Origin: Bradyrhizobium macuxiense
GTDB taxonomy: Bacteria > Pseudomonadota > Alphaproteobacteria > Rhizobiales > Xanthobacteraceae
Direction of reading: 5' to 3'
Length of the DNA stretch: 64,000 nt
NCBI RefSeq assembly: GCF_007993935.1
Contig: NZ_VITY01000008.1
Span: forward strand, 1-64,000
This document shows, one piece after another, positions 55,986 through 64,000 of this stretch (the stretch's first letter is position 1; each line of letters starts with the position of its first letter). Both the position numbers and the translations under genes were made by a program. The notes under the pieces were generated by a model that did not search any database, was not told the DNA's origin, and saw nothing but the letters and a program-made list of their open reading frames with translations.

Positions 55986-58037
55986 TCACTCGGTGTAGGA
56001 CAACGAGACCGGCTTGCTGAAGTCGAACGCGTCGAACAGGTCGGACAGCGCCGGGCTGTTGGTCGGGACGTACTCGTTGTTCTTCGAGTAGCTCGGGTTC
56101 GGCAGGTTGTCGCGGCTGCGGTTCGTCAGCGGCTGGAGGCCCCAGTTGCGTTCGATGAACTTCAGCAGCGAGACGTGGTCGGCGTAGTTGTGGTTGACCT
56201 TGCCGCCCGTCGAATAGGGCGAGAGGATCAGGGTCGGAATGCGCGGTCCGTCGCCGAAGAAGTCGATCGACTGCTGGTAACCGGAGTCCCAGTAGCCGCC
56301 GGCCTCGTCCCAGGTGATGAAGACCGCGGTGTCAGCCTTCAGCTCCGGATTGTTCTCCAGCGCGTTGAGCACGTTCAGGACATAGGCCTCGAACAGGTCA
56401 ACCTTCGAGCTCTGCGGGTGACCGTCGAGCAGACCGTCCGGCTTGCCGAACGACACCGCAGGCAGCGTGTTGTGCTGGATCGCGGTGATCAGATCGGCAG
56501 TGTCCTTCATGTGAGCCTGACGCACGGCCGGGTTGGCCATGATCGAGGTCGCATACTGGAACGGATTGCAGATCTGGCAGTAGGCAACACCGAGAGCGTG
56601 CGCCGGATCGGCGAGCGCAGCGGCGCTGAGGTTGGGGTTCGACGGATTGGCGGCAACCGCGGCATTGGCGAGCGCCACGGCGTCGTTGAACGCGCCGCCA
56701 TAGAACGCCCAGGAGATGTTCTTCTCCATCAGCGCATCGCCGATCGTGCGAACCGACGACGGCGGAACGTTGTTACCGCCCGACAGCGCGCCGTTCGGCA
56801 GATAGCCCGGATTGACGTTGTTGAGCATGTAGTAGTGGTTGGGCTTGCAGTTCGGCTCCGCCGCGTACGGCAGATTGTTGAGATAGGTGACGATCGGCTT
56901 CACGCCGGGCTGGAACACGTCCGAGCAGTTGCTCCAGTTGCCGTCGACGGTGTAGCGGTTGACCGAGCCCGTGACTGGGTTCGGGTTGGCGATCAGGTTC
57001 GCCGGCGGCGTCACCGGATTGCCCTTGCCGTCGCTCCAGAAGGCCGCGTCGCCGGTGCCGAGCATGAAGTGGTTCGCGCCGGTGCCGCCGTGGAACGACT
57101 GGTGGAAATTGTCGCTCAGGGTGAAGCGGTCGGCGAGCATCTTCAGGACCGGGGCCTGACCCTGCTGGGCGTTGTAGAAGCCCATCGAGTTGGCCATGCT
57201 CTTGTTCGACGACGAATAGGTCGCCATCACGAACGGGAACAGGTCGTTCAGGCAGCCCGAATTGTTCTTCTTGGTGGCATTGGTGGCGCTGCAGTCTTCC
57301 TGCTGCCAATCCTGATAGAAGCGATGGGTCGAGTCGCCCGTGTAATCGTCGTCGCTGATCTGCTCACCCTGCAGCGGGAACGGTCCGTTCAGACCACCGG
57401 CGCCGGGAACGCGGGTATCCAGCACGCCGGTCGGCAGGCCGCTGAAGCCGGTGGTGAGGATGTCGAGATCGGCCGGATCCATGTCCTTCTCGACGCCGGC
57501 CTCGGTGATCGTCTTGAACGGGGGCGCCGTGTCGCTCTGCGCCGTCGGCGTGCCGTTGGTGTTCGGCTGCGGCATCAGGTTGGTGGCGTTGTAGGGCGAC
57601 TTCGAGATAGCAGGCGCACCGATGTAGTACAGCGGCTGGCCAGCCACCGAGGCCTGCTGCGCCTGCGCGAAGTTCGGTCCCGGCGTTCCATCCTCGTTGA
57701 CGATGCCCTTCGACAACAGGTTGGAGATGGTCTGCCCCTTGCCCTTCGGCTTGTAGATACCGAAGGTGTGATCGAGACCGCGGTTCTCACCGATCAGGAT
57801 GATGACGTGCTTGATCGGCGACGCCGTCTTGCCCTTGTCGCCATGATCCTTGTCATCATGATCGTGATCGTTCTTGGCGGCGTCATGATTGGCCTTGTTG
57901 TTGTGATGCGGGCGCTTGTCCCAATCACTGTGACCGCCCGGATAGTGCGCGGCATAAGCGGCTGTCGCAACGAGCACCGTGGACGCGATGCAGAGCGCGG
58001 TGCTGGTTCGCCAGTACTTTTTGTAATTCAAACTCAT
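55986..58037 (-). CDS. Exported phosphoesterase (PF04185), copy 2
   Basis: 683 residues from MSLNYKKYWRTSTALCIA. The signal peptide ends near AYAAH. A His/Asp/Lys-rich linker (about 40-70, e.g. NDHDHDDKDHGDKGK) could bind metal. The PF04185 motifs are HVIILIGENRGLDHTFGIYK and VFITWDEAGGYWDSGYQQS. It is longer than the first copy and diverged from it. GAGG lies six bases before the ATG; the frame is open 66 codons further upstream, but that stretch is non-coding leader. It lies 238 bases downstream of the second cytochrome gene on the same strand. Substrate unknown. Confidence 0.9.
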   Translation of the reverse strand: MSLNYKKYWRTSTALCIASTVLVATAAYAAHYPGGHSDWDKRPHHNNKANHDAAKNDHDHDDKDHGDKGKTASPIKHVIILIGENRGLDHTFGIYKPKGKGQTISNLLSKGIVNEDGTPGPNFAQAQQASVAGQPLYYIGAPAISKSPYNATNLMPQPNTNGTPTAQSDTAPPFKTITEAGVEKDMDPADLDILTTGFSGLPTGVLDTRVPGAGGLNGPFPLQGEQISDDDYTGDSTHRFYQDWQQEDCSATNATKKNNSGCLNDLFPFVMATYSSSNKSMANSMGFYNAQQGQAPVLKMLADRFTLSDNFHQSFHGGTGANHFMLGTGDAAFWSDGKGNPVTPPANLIANPNPVTGSVNRYTVDGNWSNCSDVFQPGVKPIVTYLNNLPYAAEPNCKPNHYYMLNNVNPGYLPNGALSGGNNVPPSSVRTIGDALMEKNISWAFYGGAFNDAVALANAAVAANPSNPNLSAAALADPAHALGVAYCQICNPFQYATSIMANPAVRQAHMKDTADLITAIQHNTLPAVSFGKPDGLLDGHPQSSKVDLFEAYVLNVLNALENNPELKADTAVFITWDEAGGYWDSGYQQSIDFFGDGPRIPTLILSPYSTGGKVNHNYADHVSLLKFIERNWGLQPLTNRSRDNLPNPSYSKNNEYVPTNSPALSDLFDAFDFSKPVSLSYTE

Positions 58038-58275
58038 TGTCGACCTCAGGGTGTTTGCGGTTAGCAACCCGCCCTGCTTAGTGCGACAGTATGACGCATG
58101 CTTTTCGCTTACGTGAAAGCGCGCGAGAAATTTCGAAACGTTCAAAGATTTTCTGTGAAGACATCTGCCGCCGCGCGCTGCAGCTCCACGATTCGACTTT
58201 TCAACTGAAGATCGACAATTGACGAAGCAATCCACGCAACGGCGCGTTGCGCGATTGCACGACGATTCAAGTCAA

Positions 58276-59652
58276 TCAATGCGAAACGTGCCTGGATCGC
58301 ATCACCTCGCGAAGTGCAGCGTAATGCTGGTCATGCACGCCTTGATTGAACAGCGACCACGGCTCGGCGCTGGCCAACAGCGCAGGCACCGCGGCAGCCA
58401 TCAGGTTGCGATAATTCCTGAACTCAGTCGCAGCGTCAGCATTGCGCCCCGCTGCAACGGCCATCTCGATTCGCCGCAGCGTCAGCACGAGCTCTTTCAG
58501 CCCGTTGCGCGCAAGCACGCGCTGCTGCTCGCCGCCCGACACGCTGGTGTTCTTGCGATCGGGATATTGCTCGGTCAATTCGCGCAGCTCGCGGCCGATC
58601 GTATCGACCGCCAGCGCGACAACGTCCTTGTCCCCGGCAGGAATCGCGGTCGCGAGCACCGTCGAAAAATCGGTGATCTCCTTCAGCGTCGCACCGGCGC
58701 CGTCGCGTTCATAAGGCTGCACGCCATCGCCGACGGCCGTGAGATAGGCGACGAGGTCGCCCTTGTCCTGCGCCGAGAGCTCGAGGTGAAAAGTCCGGTC
58801 GAAATAGTCGACCACCTGGTTGTAGTTGTCGAACCGGCCGTCGTGAAAATACGGCACGTTGAAGTCGGCGTTGCGCAGCGTCGGCGTCTTGAACAATCCG
58901 CCCGAACCGACATCGTGCTGCTGGTGATCGACAAAGCCGGACGATGGAACGTGGCAGCCCGCGCAGCTGAGCGCAGGATCGTGCGGGAACGGTTTTGCGA
59001 ACAGCGCTTCGCCGCGGCGCTCCGCGTCGGTGATCTTGCCGGCCAGCCGCCCCGCAGGACCGAGGCTCGGATTGGGCAGGAAGTCGATGTCGTGAAGATA
59101 GGCAACGATCGCATCGAGCGTTGCCGGCGACGGCTCGGGTCCCGCGAACTCATTGGTGATGACGTTGTGGACGAAGTCGCGCAGCGAAGCAAACCGGCCG
59201 TCGGCACCGTAGGGCGCAAGGTAGCGCGTGCCGCGCAGGCTCGGAATCCGCACGGGGTCGAACGCCAGGTTGTTGGCCTTCGGATTGAACAACGGACCGG
59301 TGGTGTCGAACGTGCCGGGCCGGCTCGACATCTTCGGCATGAAGAACTTGGCGTTGTTGGCGCCGTTGACGTGGCAGGTGCCGCAGCTCACGCCGGCCTG
59401 CCGCGCCACCTCGCCGAGCAGCCCCGGCGAATTGAAGGCGAGATCGCCGAGATTGACCAGATACGACTTGGCTCCGGTGCGCTCCGACTGGAACACTTCG
59501 CGCGGCTTGTCGAGCGCATCCTCGTTCAGCTCGGTCGCGACTGGCAGCACGGTCTTGTCGCCGTCGACCGGAAACGCCACCGCATGCCCGTGCAGCGCAA
59601 CGGTGATCACACCGGCGAGCAGCGCGGCCAGACGCAGGCGAAGCGATGTCAT
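58276..59652 (-). CDS. Exported di-heme cytochrome c, MauG/CCP-like (copy 2)
   Basis: 458 residues with a clean signal peptide (LRLRLAALLAGVITVALHGH to AVAF). Haem motifs are CGTCH (90-94) and CAGCH (230-234). It aligns with copy 1 end to end, sharing KSYLVNLGDLAFNSP, SSRPGTFDTT, DPVRIPSLRG and HDVGSGGL. The start overlaps the imelysin-like gene by four bases (ATGA), so the two are co-translated. Imelysin/di-haem pairs occur in iron-regulated loci, which suggests metal-linked redox work in the periplasm. Confidence 0.91.
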   Translation of the reverse strand: MTSLRLRLAALLAGVITVALHGHAVAFPVDGDKTVLPVATELNEDALDKPREVFQSERTGAKSYLVNLGDLAFNSPGLLGEVARQAGVSCGTCHVNGANNAKFFMPKMSSRPGTFDTTGPLFNPKANNLAFDPVRIPSLRGTRYLAPYGADGRFASLRDFVHNVITNEFAGPEPSPATLDAIVAYLHDIDFLPNPSLGPAGRLAGKITDAERRGEALFAKPFPHDPALSCAGCHVPSSGFVDHQQHDVGSGGLFKTPTLRNADFNVPYFHDGRFDNYNQVVDYFDRTFHLELSAQDKGDLVAYLTAVGDGVQPYERDGAGATLKEITDFSTVLATAIPAGDKDVVALAVDTIGRELRELTEQYPDRKNTSVSGGEQQRVLARNGLKELVLTLRRIEMAVAAGRNADAATEFRNYRNLMAAAVPALLASAEPWSLFNQGVHDQHYAALREVMRSRHVSH

Positions 59653-60434
59653 CGCGCCTGCGCCTCCAGGGTCGGACGCTGCAGCCCGAGCTTTGCCGAG
59701 GCGCTCTGCAACGCGACGACCAGTTCTTCGCTGGTCCGGCGCAGGTCGGCGATATTGACGTGAGGCAGATCGGGCGTGGCGACGATCGCCTGCAGCTGCT
59801 CGATGCGGTTCGTCACCATCTCGTCGAGCTTGCCGTCCACCGTGTTGAGCGCGGCAGAGAAAATCGTGTGATAGGCAAAGTCGATGCCGGCGATATTGTT
59901 GCGCATGTCATCCAGCGAGGTGCCGCTGATGCGCGACTCGCCGCCATCGGCCTTGCTCTCGCCGACTTCGTAGGCGAGCCGCACCGTGCCGTCCAGCAGC
60001 CCCTGCGGCGTCAGCTTGATGTCCTTCAGCTTGCCGTGAAGATCATCCAGGTGCTCGACGAGGCCGGTCGCATCGGTGGCAACGTCAGTGCTGGCAGCGC
60101 CGAACAATTTTGCCTCGATGGCATGAAACCCGCTGTCGGCGTTCGGCCAGGCGTCGATCTGCGCATCGAGCTCGGGCACGAAGCCCGCCGTAAACACTTC
60201 CGAGCGCTCCCAGCCGGCGCGCGCCGACAACCAGGCCTTCTTTGCACCGGGCAGATCCGCGGCAGCGGCGCGTTCGCGCAACGCACGCGCGCCCGCCAGC
60301 GCGCTGCCAACGCCCTCGATCAGGTACGGCCGATAACGCTCGGCGCCGTCCTCGAGAGCGCCCGCATTCGCGGCGCGCACGTTTGCCGACGCTGCCAGCA
60401 AAGCCAGGCACGCCGCCACTCGCATCTTGTACAT
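59649..60434 (-). CDS. Imelysin-like periplasmic protein (M75/EfeO family)
   Basis: 261 residues with a signal peptide (MRVAACLALLAASANVRA). The M75/imelysin GxHxxE signature is present as GFHAIEAKLFG (102-107), the site proposed to bind iron in EfeO/IrpA. The rest is helical, as expected for the two four-helix bundles. Several close ATGs exist (60449, 60434, 60425); 60434 gives a normal signal peptide. It is the first gene of an operon with the di-haem cytochrome. A role in iron binding or transfer is likely, not protease activity. Confidence 0.83.
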   Translation of the reverse strand: MYKMRVAACLALLAASANVRAANAGALEDGAERYRPYLIEGVGSALAGARALRERAAAADLPGAKKAWLSARAGWERSEVFTAGFVPELDAQIDAWPNADSGFHAIEAKLFGAASTDVATDATGLVEHLDDLHGKLKDIKLTPQGLLDGTVRLAYEVGESKADGGESRISGTSLDDMRNNIAGIDFAYHTIFSAALNTVDGKLDEMVTNRIEQLQAIVATPDLPHVNIADLRRTSEELVVALQSASAKLGLQRPTLEAQAR

Positions 60435-60677
60435 AGTCAACCCACTCATCTGCCGCGAAGGGCTCGCGGCGCGTAGCGGAGCGAACTATTGTCGGTATCC
60501 TATGCGGATTTGTGACAGCGCAGACTTTTTGTCGCATCTTTTCTGTTTCGTCATCGGCGATGACGATCACAATCCCGCAAACGCATTATGCGGCGCCCGA
60601 TCGATGAAAATGCACTGTTCAACGCGCGCGAGTTGTTGCAACACAATGTGTTCTCGCGTCACACTTGTCCCGTCACC

Positions 60678-61169
60678 ATGCAGATCGATCACGAAGCGGT
60701 TTATTTCATTGCATCTTATGGCGCGCTTTGCGTGCTCTGCTGCAGCGTTGCGCTGATCGATCTTCGCCATGGCATCATTCCCGACTGGCTGAATCTTGCG
60801 ATCGCAGCGCTCGGGCTTGCAAACGCCGTTGTCACCGAGAGTGCAACAGCCGCCTTCAGTGCGATGGCGATCGCCGCCCTCGTCGGCATCGTGTTCTGGC
60901 TGTTGCAGCGCCTTTACTTCGCGCTACGGCACGTGGACGGGTTGGGACTTGGCGACGTCAAGTTTCTTGCAGCAGCGGCGATCTGGGTCGGCGCGTCGGG
61001 AATTCCGACCGTGCTGCTGATCGCGGCGCTCGCGGCACTTGGTGTGGCCGGCGGCCTGCAACTCGCAGGACAGGAGATGAAGCGTCAGACGTCGATCCCG
61101 TTCGGCCCGTTTCTTGCGCTCGGGCTTCTCCTGACGCCGGCCCTTCAGAACTGGCTTGCGCTGAACTAG
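60678..61169 (+). CDS. Minimal A24 prepilin peptidase
   Basis: 163 residues with about five membrane helices. The two catalytic aspartates are in VALIDLRHGIIPDWLN (D28) and GLGLGDVKF (D93; the GxGDxK motif). It lacks the N-terminal cytoplasmic methylase domain of PilD, so it resembles TadV/CpaA-size peptidases. It cleaves type IV prepilin-like leaders. It is convergent with the gsp genes, ends 18 bases from gspN, and probably matures the type II pseudopilins encoded further right. Confidence 0.88.
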   Translation: MQIDHEAVYFIASYGALCVLCCSVALIDLRHGIIPDWLNLAIAALGLANAVVTESATAAFSAMAIAALVGIVFWLLQRLYFALRHVDGLGLGDVKFLAAAAIWVGASGIPTVLLIAALAALGVAGGLQLAGQEMKRQTSIPFGPFLALGLLLTPALQNWLALN

Positions 61170-61187
61170 CTGCTGCGGGACCTACCC

Positions 61188-61835
61188 TTACATCTGACGT
61201 CGCAGGGCCAAAGGCTTCCGCTCGGTGCTGACCGGAACGAGGCGGGCCTCGCCGCTCTCATCGCCGCCGGGCTGCGGTAGTGTGAGCACCGCCTCGTGCT
61301 CGTCTTTCTCCATCGTGGCTTCGCGCGCCTTGATGGTTCGCAGCTTCCAGCCCTGGAAATCGTCGCCGATCTTCAGCCGCAGTGCAGTCTTGTTCGATTG
61401 ATCGAGAAAGATCCCGAAGCTTTCATCATCTCCGGAGATGGTGCCGACCAGCGACAGCGGCGGTGGCTCGGTCGCGACCTTGCGCGGCGGTGGCGGCGGC
61501 GGCTTGCTGACCTCCGGCTCCGCAACCACGACAGGCGGCGGCCGCCGCGACGGCGAGAACACCGGGCGATCGCGGGTGTTGGACAGCGTCTTGAGTGGAA
61601 CGCCCCATAATGGATTTGCACTGAGCGGCCGCGGCGTCGGTTCCGGCGCAGGCGCCACCCGGACCGATGTCACCGGTTCGGAGGCCGGCGGTGAATTCAG
61701 CACCGGCCCACCCAGACGGGTTTCGTCGAGCAACCCAGCATCCAGTGCATCGCCGGACCGGTCAGGCACGGCGGCCAATGCGGCTTGAGCCGACACCGCC
61801 AACAGCAGGATGGTCGCAGCGAAGCGTCGCATCAT
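61188..61835 (-). CDS. gspN: Type II secretion protein GspN/GspC-like
   Basis: 215 residues: a signal or anchor sequence (RRFAATILLLAVSAQAALA), a Pro-rich linker with NTRDRPVFSPSRRPPPV, and a C-terminal HR-type beta domain (PPLSLVGTISGDDESFGIFL). The RPVFSPSRRPPP motif and position after gspM match the alphaproteobacterial GspN annotation; the HR domain also resembles GspC. Its ATG overlaps gspM by four bases. The open frame continues upstream through gspM in another phase and should not be read as one gene. Confidence 0.8.
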   Translation of the reverse strand: MMRRFAATILLLAVSAQAALAAVPDRSGDALDAGLLDETRLGGPVLNSPPASEPVTSVRVAPAPEPTPRPLSANPLWGVPLKTLSNTRDRPVFSPSRRPPPVVVAEPEVSKPPPPPPRKVATEPPPLSLVGTISGDDESFGIFLDQSNKTALRLKIGDDFQGWKLRTIKAREATMEKDEHEAVLTLPQPGGDESGEARLVPVSTERKPLALRRQM

Positions 61836-62395
61836 TTGGCTCCTCGCCATTGTCCGGAGACACCAAGCAGCACGCGCAGTCTGCCGGGATCGCCGCCCTT
61901 GGCGGCTTCGTCGGCGACCTGTTGCACCACCAGTTGATCGATGAACAGGAACGGCATGCCGGCTTCGAGATCGTAGAGCACCTGCTGCAATTGCGCCTGC
62001 TCGATCTCGCTGCTTGCCACCATGCTGATGAAGCCGGCCTTGGCCGGCGCATTGGGAACGTCGAGCTGCGTCGACAGCACATTGCCGCCGGCCTTGATCA
62101 CCGCGCCCGACACCCGTTGCAGCAAGGTGGCACCGGCGACCGTGACGGTCGCCCCTTCGAGATAGGCCGAGCCGGTCGGCATGGCCGCCTCTCCGGGCGC
62201 GGTCTTCGCCTTCGATCGCCCCTCCAGCTGCTCCAGCATTCCGGCCGATGCCGCGACATCGCTGCGCAGGCCGATGACGTCCGAGAGCGACGAGACGACG
62301 ACAAAGAGCAGCAGCACGAACAGGCCGAGATAGCTCGCAGTCGCGACTAGTGGCGAGGTGCTGACGGCGGTCAGCGATCGGGATGTTGCGCTCAT
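61832..62395 (-). CDS. gspM: Type II secretion protein GspM
   Basis: 187 residues: one membrane helix (about 20-42) and a periplasmic ferredoxin-like domain (SAVIKAGGNVLSTQLD-like region and VLYDLEAGMPFLFIDQLVVQ), the T2SSM_b type. GspM binds GspL and helps anchor the secretion ATPase. It overlaps gspL and gspN by four bases each. Confidence 0.85.
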   Translation of the reverse strand: MSATSRSLTAVSTSPLVATASYLGLFVLLLFVVVSSLSDVIGLRSDVAASAGMLEQLEGRSKAKTAPGEAAMPTGSAYLEGATVTVAGATLLQRVSGAVIKAGGNVLSTQLDVPNAPAKAGFISMVASSEIEQAQLQQVLYDLEAGMPFLFIDQLVVQQVADEAAKGGDPGRLRVLLGVSGQWRGAK

Positions 62396-63465
62396 GAGCC
62401 GGACCCAAAATAAGCGGAGATATTGGCCTCGACGTGGAACCGCTCAGCCGATTCATTCGCGGCGCGGGTCGTCGGCGCGAAGAACGTCGCGCGGGTGAAT
62501 TGCGGCGATTGCTCCAGCAGCCGGATCAGGGACGGCGCATCCTGGGTCAGCCCCACCACCTGCACCTTGTTGCCCTCGATGCGAAGCTCCGTCACGTAGG
62601 TCGTGTCGGGCAGCACGCGCGAGATCGCTTCCAGGACCATGACGCTCGACGGCGTGGTCTGCTTGCGCTTGGCCAGCAAGCCGAGACCGGACGTATCGCC
62701 ATTGGCATCGAGACGCAGCGCGGCACGGCGCTGCGAGATGCGGTGTTGCAGATCCTCCTGCTCGGATTGCAGCCATCCGCCGACATAGATGTTGAGCAGC
62801 AGGCAGACCGCGGCCGCGGCCGCCGTCGAAACCAGGCCGATACGCAGCAGCCGCGGGACCGCAGGCCCGGCAAAGCCGCGCAGCGATCGGTCGAGCAGCG
62901 TCACCTGCTGCGGGGCCCCGTCGCTGCCGACTGCCGGCGCCGTGACCGCAACCGAGGCGGCGCCGAGCATCCTGGCCATCCGGATCAACGGATCGACCTT
63001 GGCTGCTGCAGTGGCGCTGAACGCGACTTCGATCCGGTCATTGGAGATCGGCTGCGGCGAACCCCAGCCGAAGACCGCATCGGCGGCGGTCCATGGCGTC
63101 AGCCGGTCGACTTGCGCGCGGATCATCCCGTCAAGGAAGTCAGCCGCCTGGCTCGGGAAATCGAGCACGCGGCTGACGACGTGATCCGATCGCAAACGCA
63201 CCTCGATGCGGCTGCCATCGAGGGCCATCTTCCAGTCCGCCGGCAGCGGAGGCTGCGGCGCGTCGCGATCGAGCCGGAACGACGCCGGCGTCAGGGGCGA
63301 GCCATCCTTCGACACCGCGAGACGGGCGGTGAACGTGCCGTCGCCATTCTCGTCGAACGCGACGCTGCGCCGGCGCATGAACCTGCCCGCGACGCCGTCA
63401 ACGGCAGTCGCGACCGCGCCGATCCATTGCTCGAACCATTGCCGTGCTTCGGCAAGCATTGCCAT
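62392..63465 (-). CDS. gspL: Type II secretion protein GspL
   Basis: 357 residues. The cytoplasmic actin-like part is followed by a membrane helix (about 210-230; GLVSTAAAAAVCLLLNIYVG) and a PilN/GspL periplasmic domain (TYVTELRIEGNKVQVVGLTQ). It links the cytoplasmic ATPase GspE to the inner-membrane platform. The ATG shares one base with the gspK stop (TGATG); a GTG three bases upstream is possible. Confidence 0.86.
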   Translation of the reverse strand: MAMLAEARQWFEQWIGAVATAVDGVAGRFMRRRSVAFDENGDGTFTARLAVSKDGSPLTPASFRLDRDAPQPPLPADWKMALDGSRIEVRLRSDHVVSRVLDFPSQAADFLDGMIRAQVDRLTPWTAADAVFGWGSPQPISNDRIEVAFSATAAAKVDPLIRMARMLGAASVAVTAPAVGSDGAPQQVTLLDRSLRGFAGPAVPRLLRIGLVSTAAAAAVCLLLNIYVGGWLQSEQEDLQHRISQRRAALRLDANGDTSGLGLLAKRKQTTPSSVMVLEAISRVLPDTTYVTELRIEGNKVQVVGLTQDAPSLIRLLEQSPQFTRATFFAPTTRAANESAERFHVEANISAYFGSGS

Positions 63466-64000
63466 CACCCTCTCCCGCGCAACAGAACCGGGCTTCTCGG
63501 TTCAAGGTCGTTCTGCCAGGACAACACACGATAAGGCTCGACCTTGTCGCCGAGCGCGATCACCGCTTCAGACGTGGTGCGGTGGCCATTGCGGAATCGG
63601 ATCGCGATCGCGATCCGGTAGCAGGGGCTCTGCGCGGTCGAAGCCGCACTCTGCGGGTTCGGGCCCTGCGATGCAGCGGCGAGGCCGTTCGGCGCGGCCG
63701 CATTCGAGCCGAGGACATTCGATCCAAGAGCACTCGCCCCGAAACCGTCCTGTGCTTTGCCCGATACCTTATCCATGGCCAGCACGACTTCCGGCGCGGC
63801 GATCTTCGGATCGACATCCGGACTGCCGTTGAACACCGTCACGAACGGCAGCACGCGATCGACAAAGGCCTCGGGGATGCCGGCGACCAGCGCCAGCTCG
63901 TTGACATGGGTGAACAGCCCCTGCCGCGGCGAATAGCCCAGCGCGTTGTAGCGCGCGGCCTCGACATTCTCGCTGCCCGGCGCGGGCCGGGTCCGCCACC
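63465..64000 (-). CDS. gspK: Type II secretion minor pseudopilin GspK (C-terminal part)
   Basis: The last ~178 residues are in the window; the start is beyond the right edge. The SAM-like fold of GspK is recognisable in YSPRQGLFTHVNELALVAGI, then PEAFVDRVLPFVTVFNGSP. GspK caps the pseudopilus tip. The reading frame is unbroken to base 64000, so the gene continues; a GTG at 63854 is not the real start. Ser/Ala/Asn-rich disordered insert near GASALGSNVLGSNAAAP. Confidence 0.85.
   Translation of the reverse strand, partial: WRTRPAPGSENVEAARYNALGYSPRQGLFTHVNELALVAGIPEAFVDRVLPFVTVFNGSPDVDPKIAAPEVVLAMDKVSGKAQDGFGASALGSNVLGSNAAAPNGLAAASQGPNPQSAASTAQSPCYRIAIAIRFRNGHRTTSEAVIALGDKVEPYRVLSWQNDLEPRSPVLLRGRG

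Noticed and set aside
61188..62456. A 422-codon frame suggesting one long secretion protein
   Set aside because: Its first half is a shadow of gspM; only the part from 61835 has a signal sequence and GspN-like features.

Overview
The window reads as a stretch of chromosome from a high-GC alphaproteobacterium, most likely Bradyrhizobium or a close Nitrobacteraceae relative. This rests on recognisable families (a TlpA very like the Bradyrhizobium protein, a Porin_2 porin, a TIGR02302/DUF4175 low-complexity protein next to lysA/argH, and the HIG1-pduO-etfBA-hbdA order) and on many palindromic intergenic repeats of the kind scattered through Bradyrhizobium genomes. No rRNA, tRNA, CRISPR array, transposase or phage gene was found. 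The identification is by eye, without a database search.

Layout. 0-8.9 kb: TIGR02302 protein, a carboxymuconolactone-decarboxylase-like protein and a 3-hydroxyisobutyrate-dehydrogenase-like enzyme, then lysA, an LptM-like lipoprotein, argH and tlpA, with five palindromic repeats between them. 9-11.7 kb: LysR regulator divergent from a tautomerase/aminotransferase/mini-membrane-protein operon. 11.7-15.4 kb: HIG1 protein, cobalamin adenosyltransferase, etfB, etfA and 3-hydroxybutyryl-CoA dehydrogenase, all on the minus strand. 15.5-21.5 kb: YihY membrane protein overlapping a hybrid histidine kinase, gluQRS, an AlkA-type glycosylase, and a membrane GH17 protein that seems to start at CTG. 21.6-23.4 kb: class III cyclase with TPRs. 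23.8-31.5 kb: LysR regulator and a plus-strand cluster of nitronate monooxygenase, acyl-CoA synthetase, DUF2855, flavin monooxygenase and NHL lyase-like protein, probably an uncharacterised catabolic route.

31.8-38.5 kb: ClC channel with CBS domains, HNH endonuclease, MarR regulator, porin, small XRE regulator and several small proteins. 38.7-43.7 kb: MFS transporter, then a MarR-FUSC-DUF1656-HlyD operon that looks like an aromatic-acid or drug efflux system. 43.9-51.6 kb: FecR-domain and TPR secreted proteins divergent from a 1885-residue protein with seven near-identical ~176-residue repeats of the T1SS-143/DUF5801 kind.

51.6-60.4 kb: two copies of a module made of an exported PF04185 phosphoesterase and an exported di-heme MauG/CCP-like cytochrome; the second copy is coupled to an imelysin-like protein. 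This is the best candidate in the window for a poorly described system. 60.7-64 kb: a minimal prepilin peptidase convergent with gspK-gspL-gspM-gspN, the inner-membrane end of a type II secretion locus that runs off the right edge.

Several starts are not ATG or lie well inside the longest open frame. Starts were chosen by Shine-Dalgarno position, family start and signal peptide.
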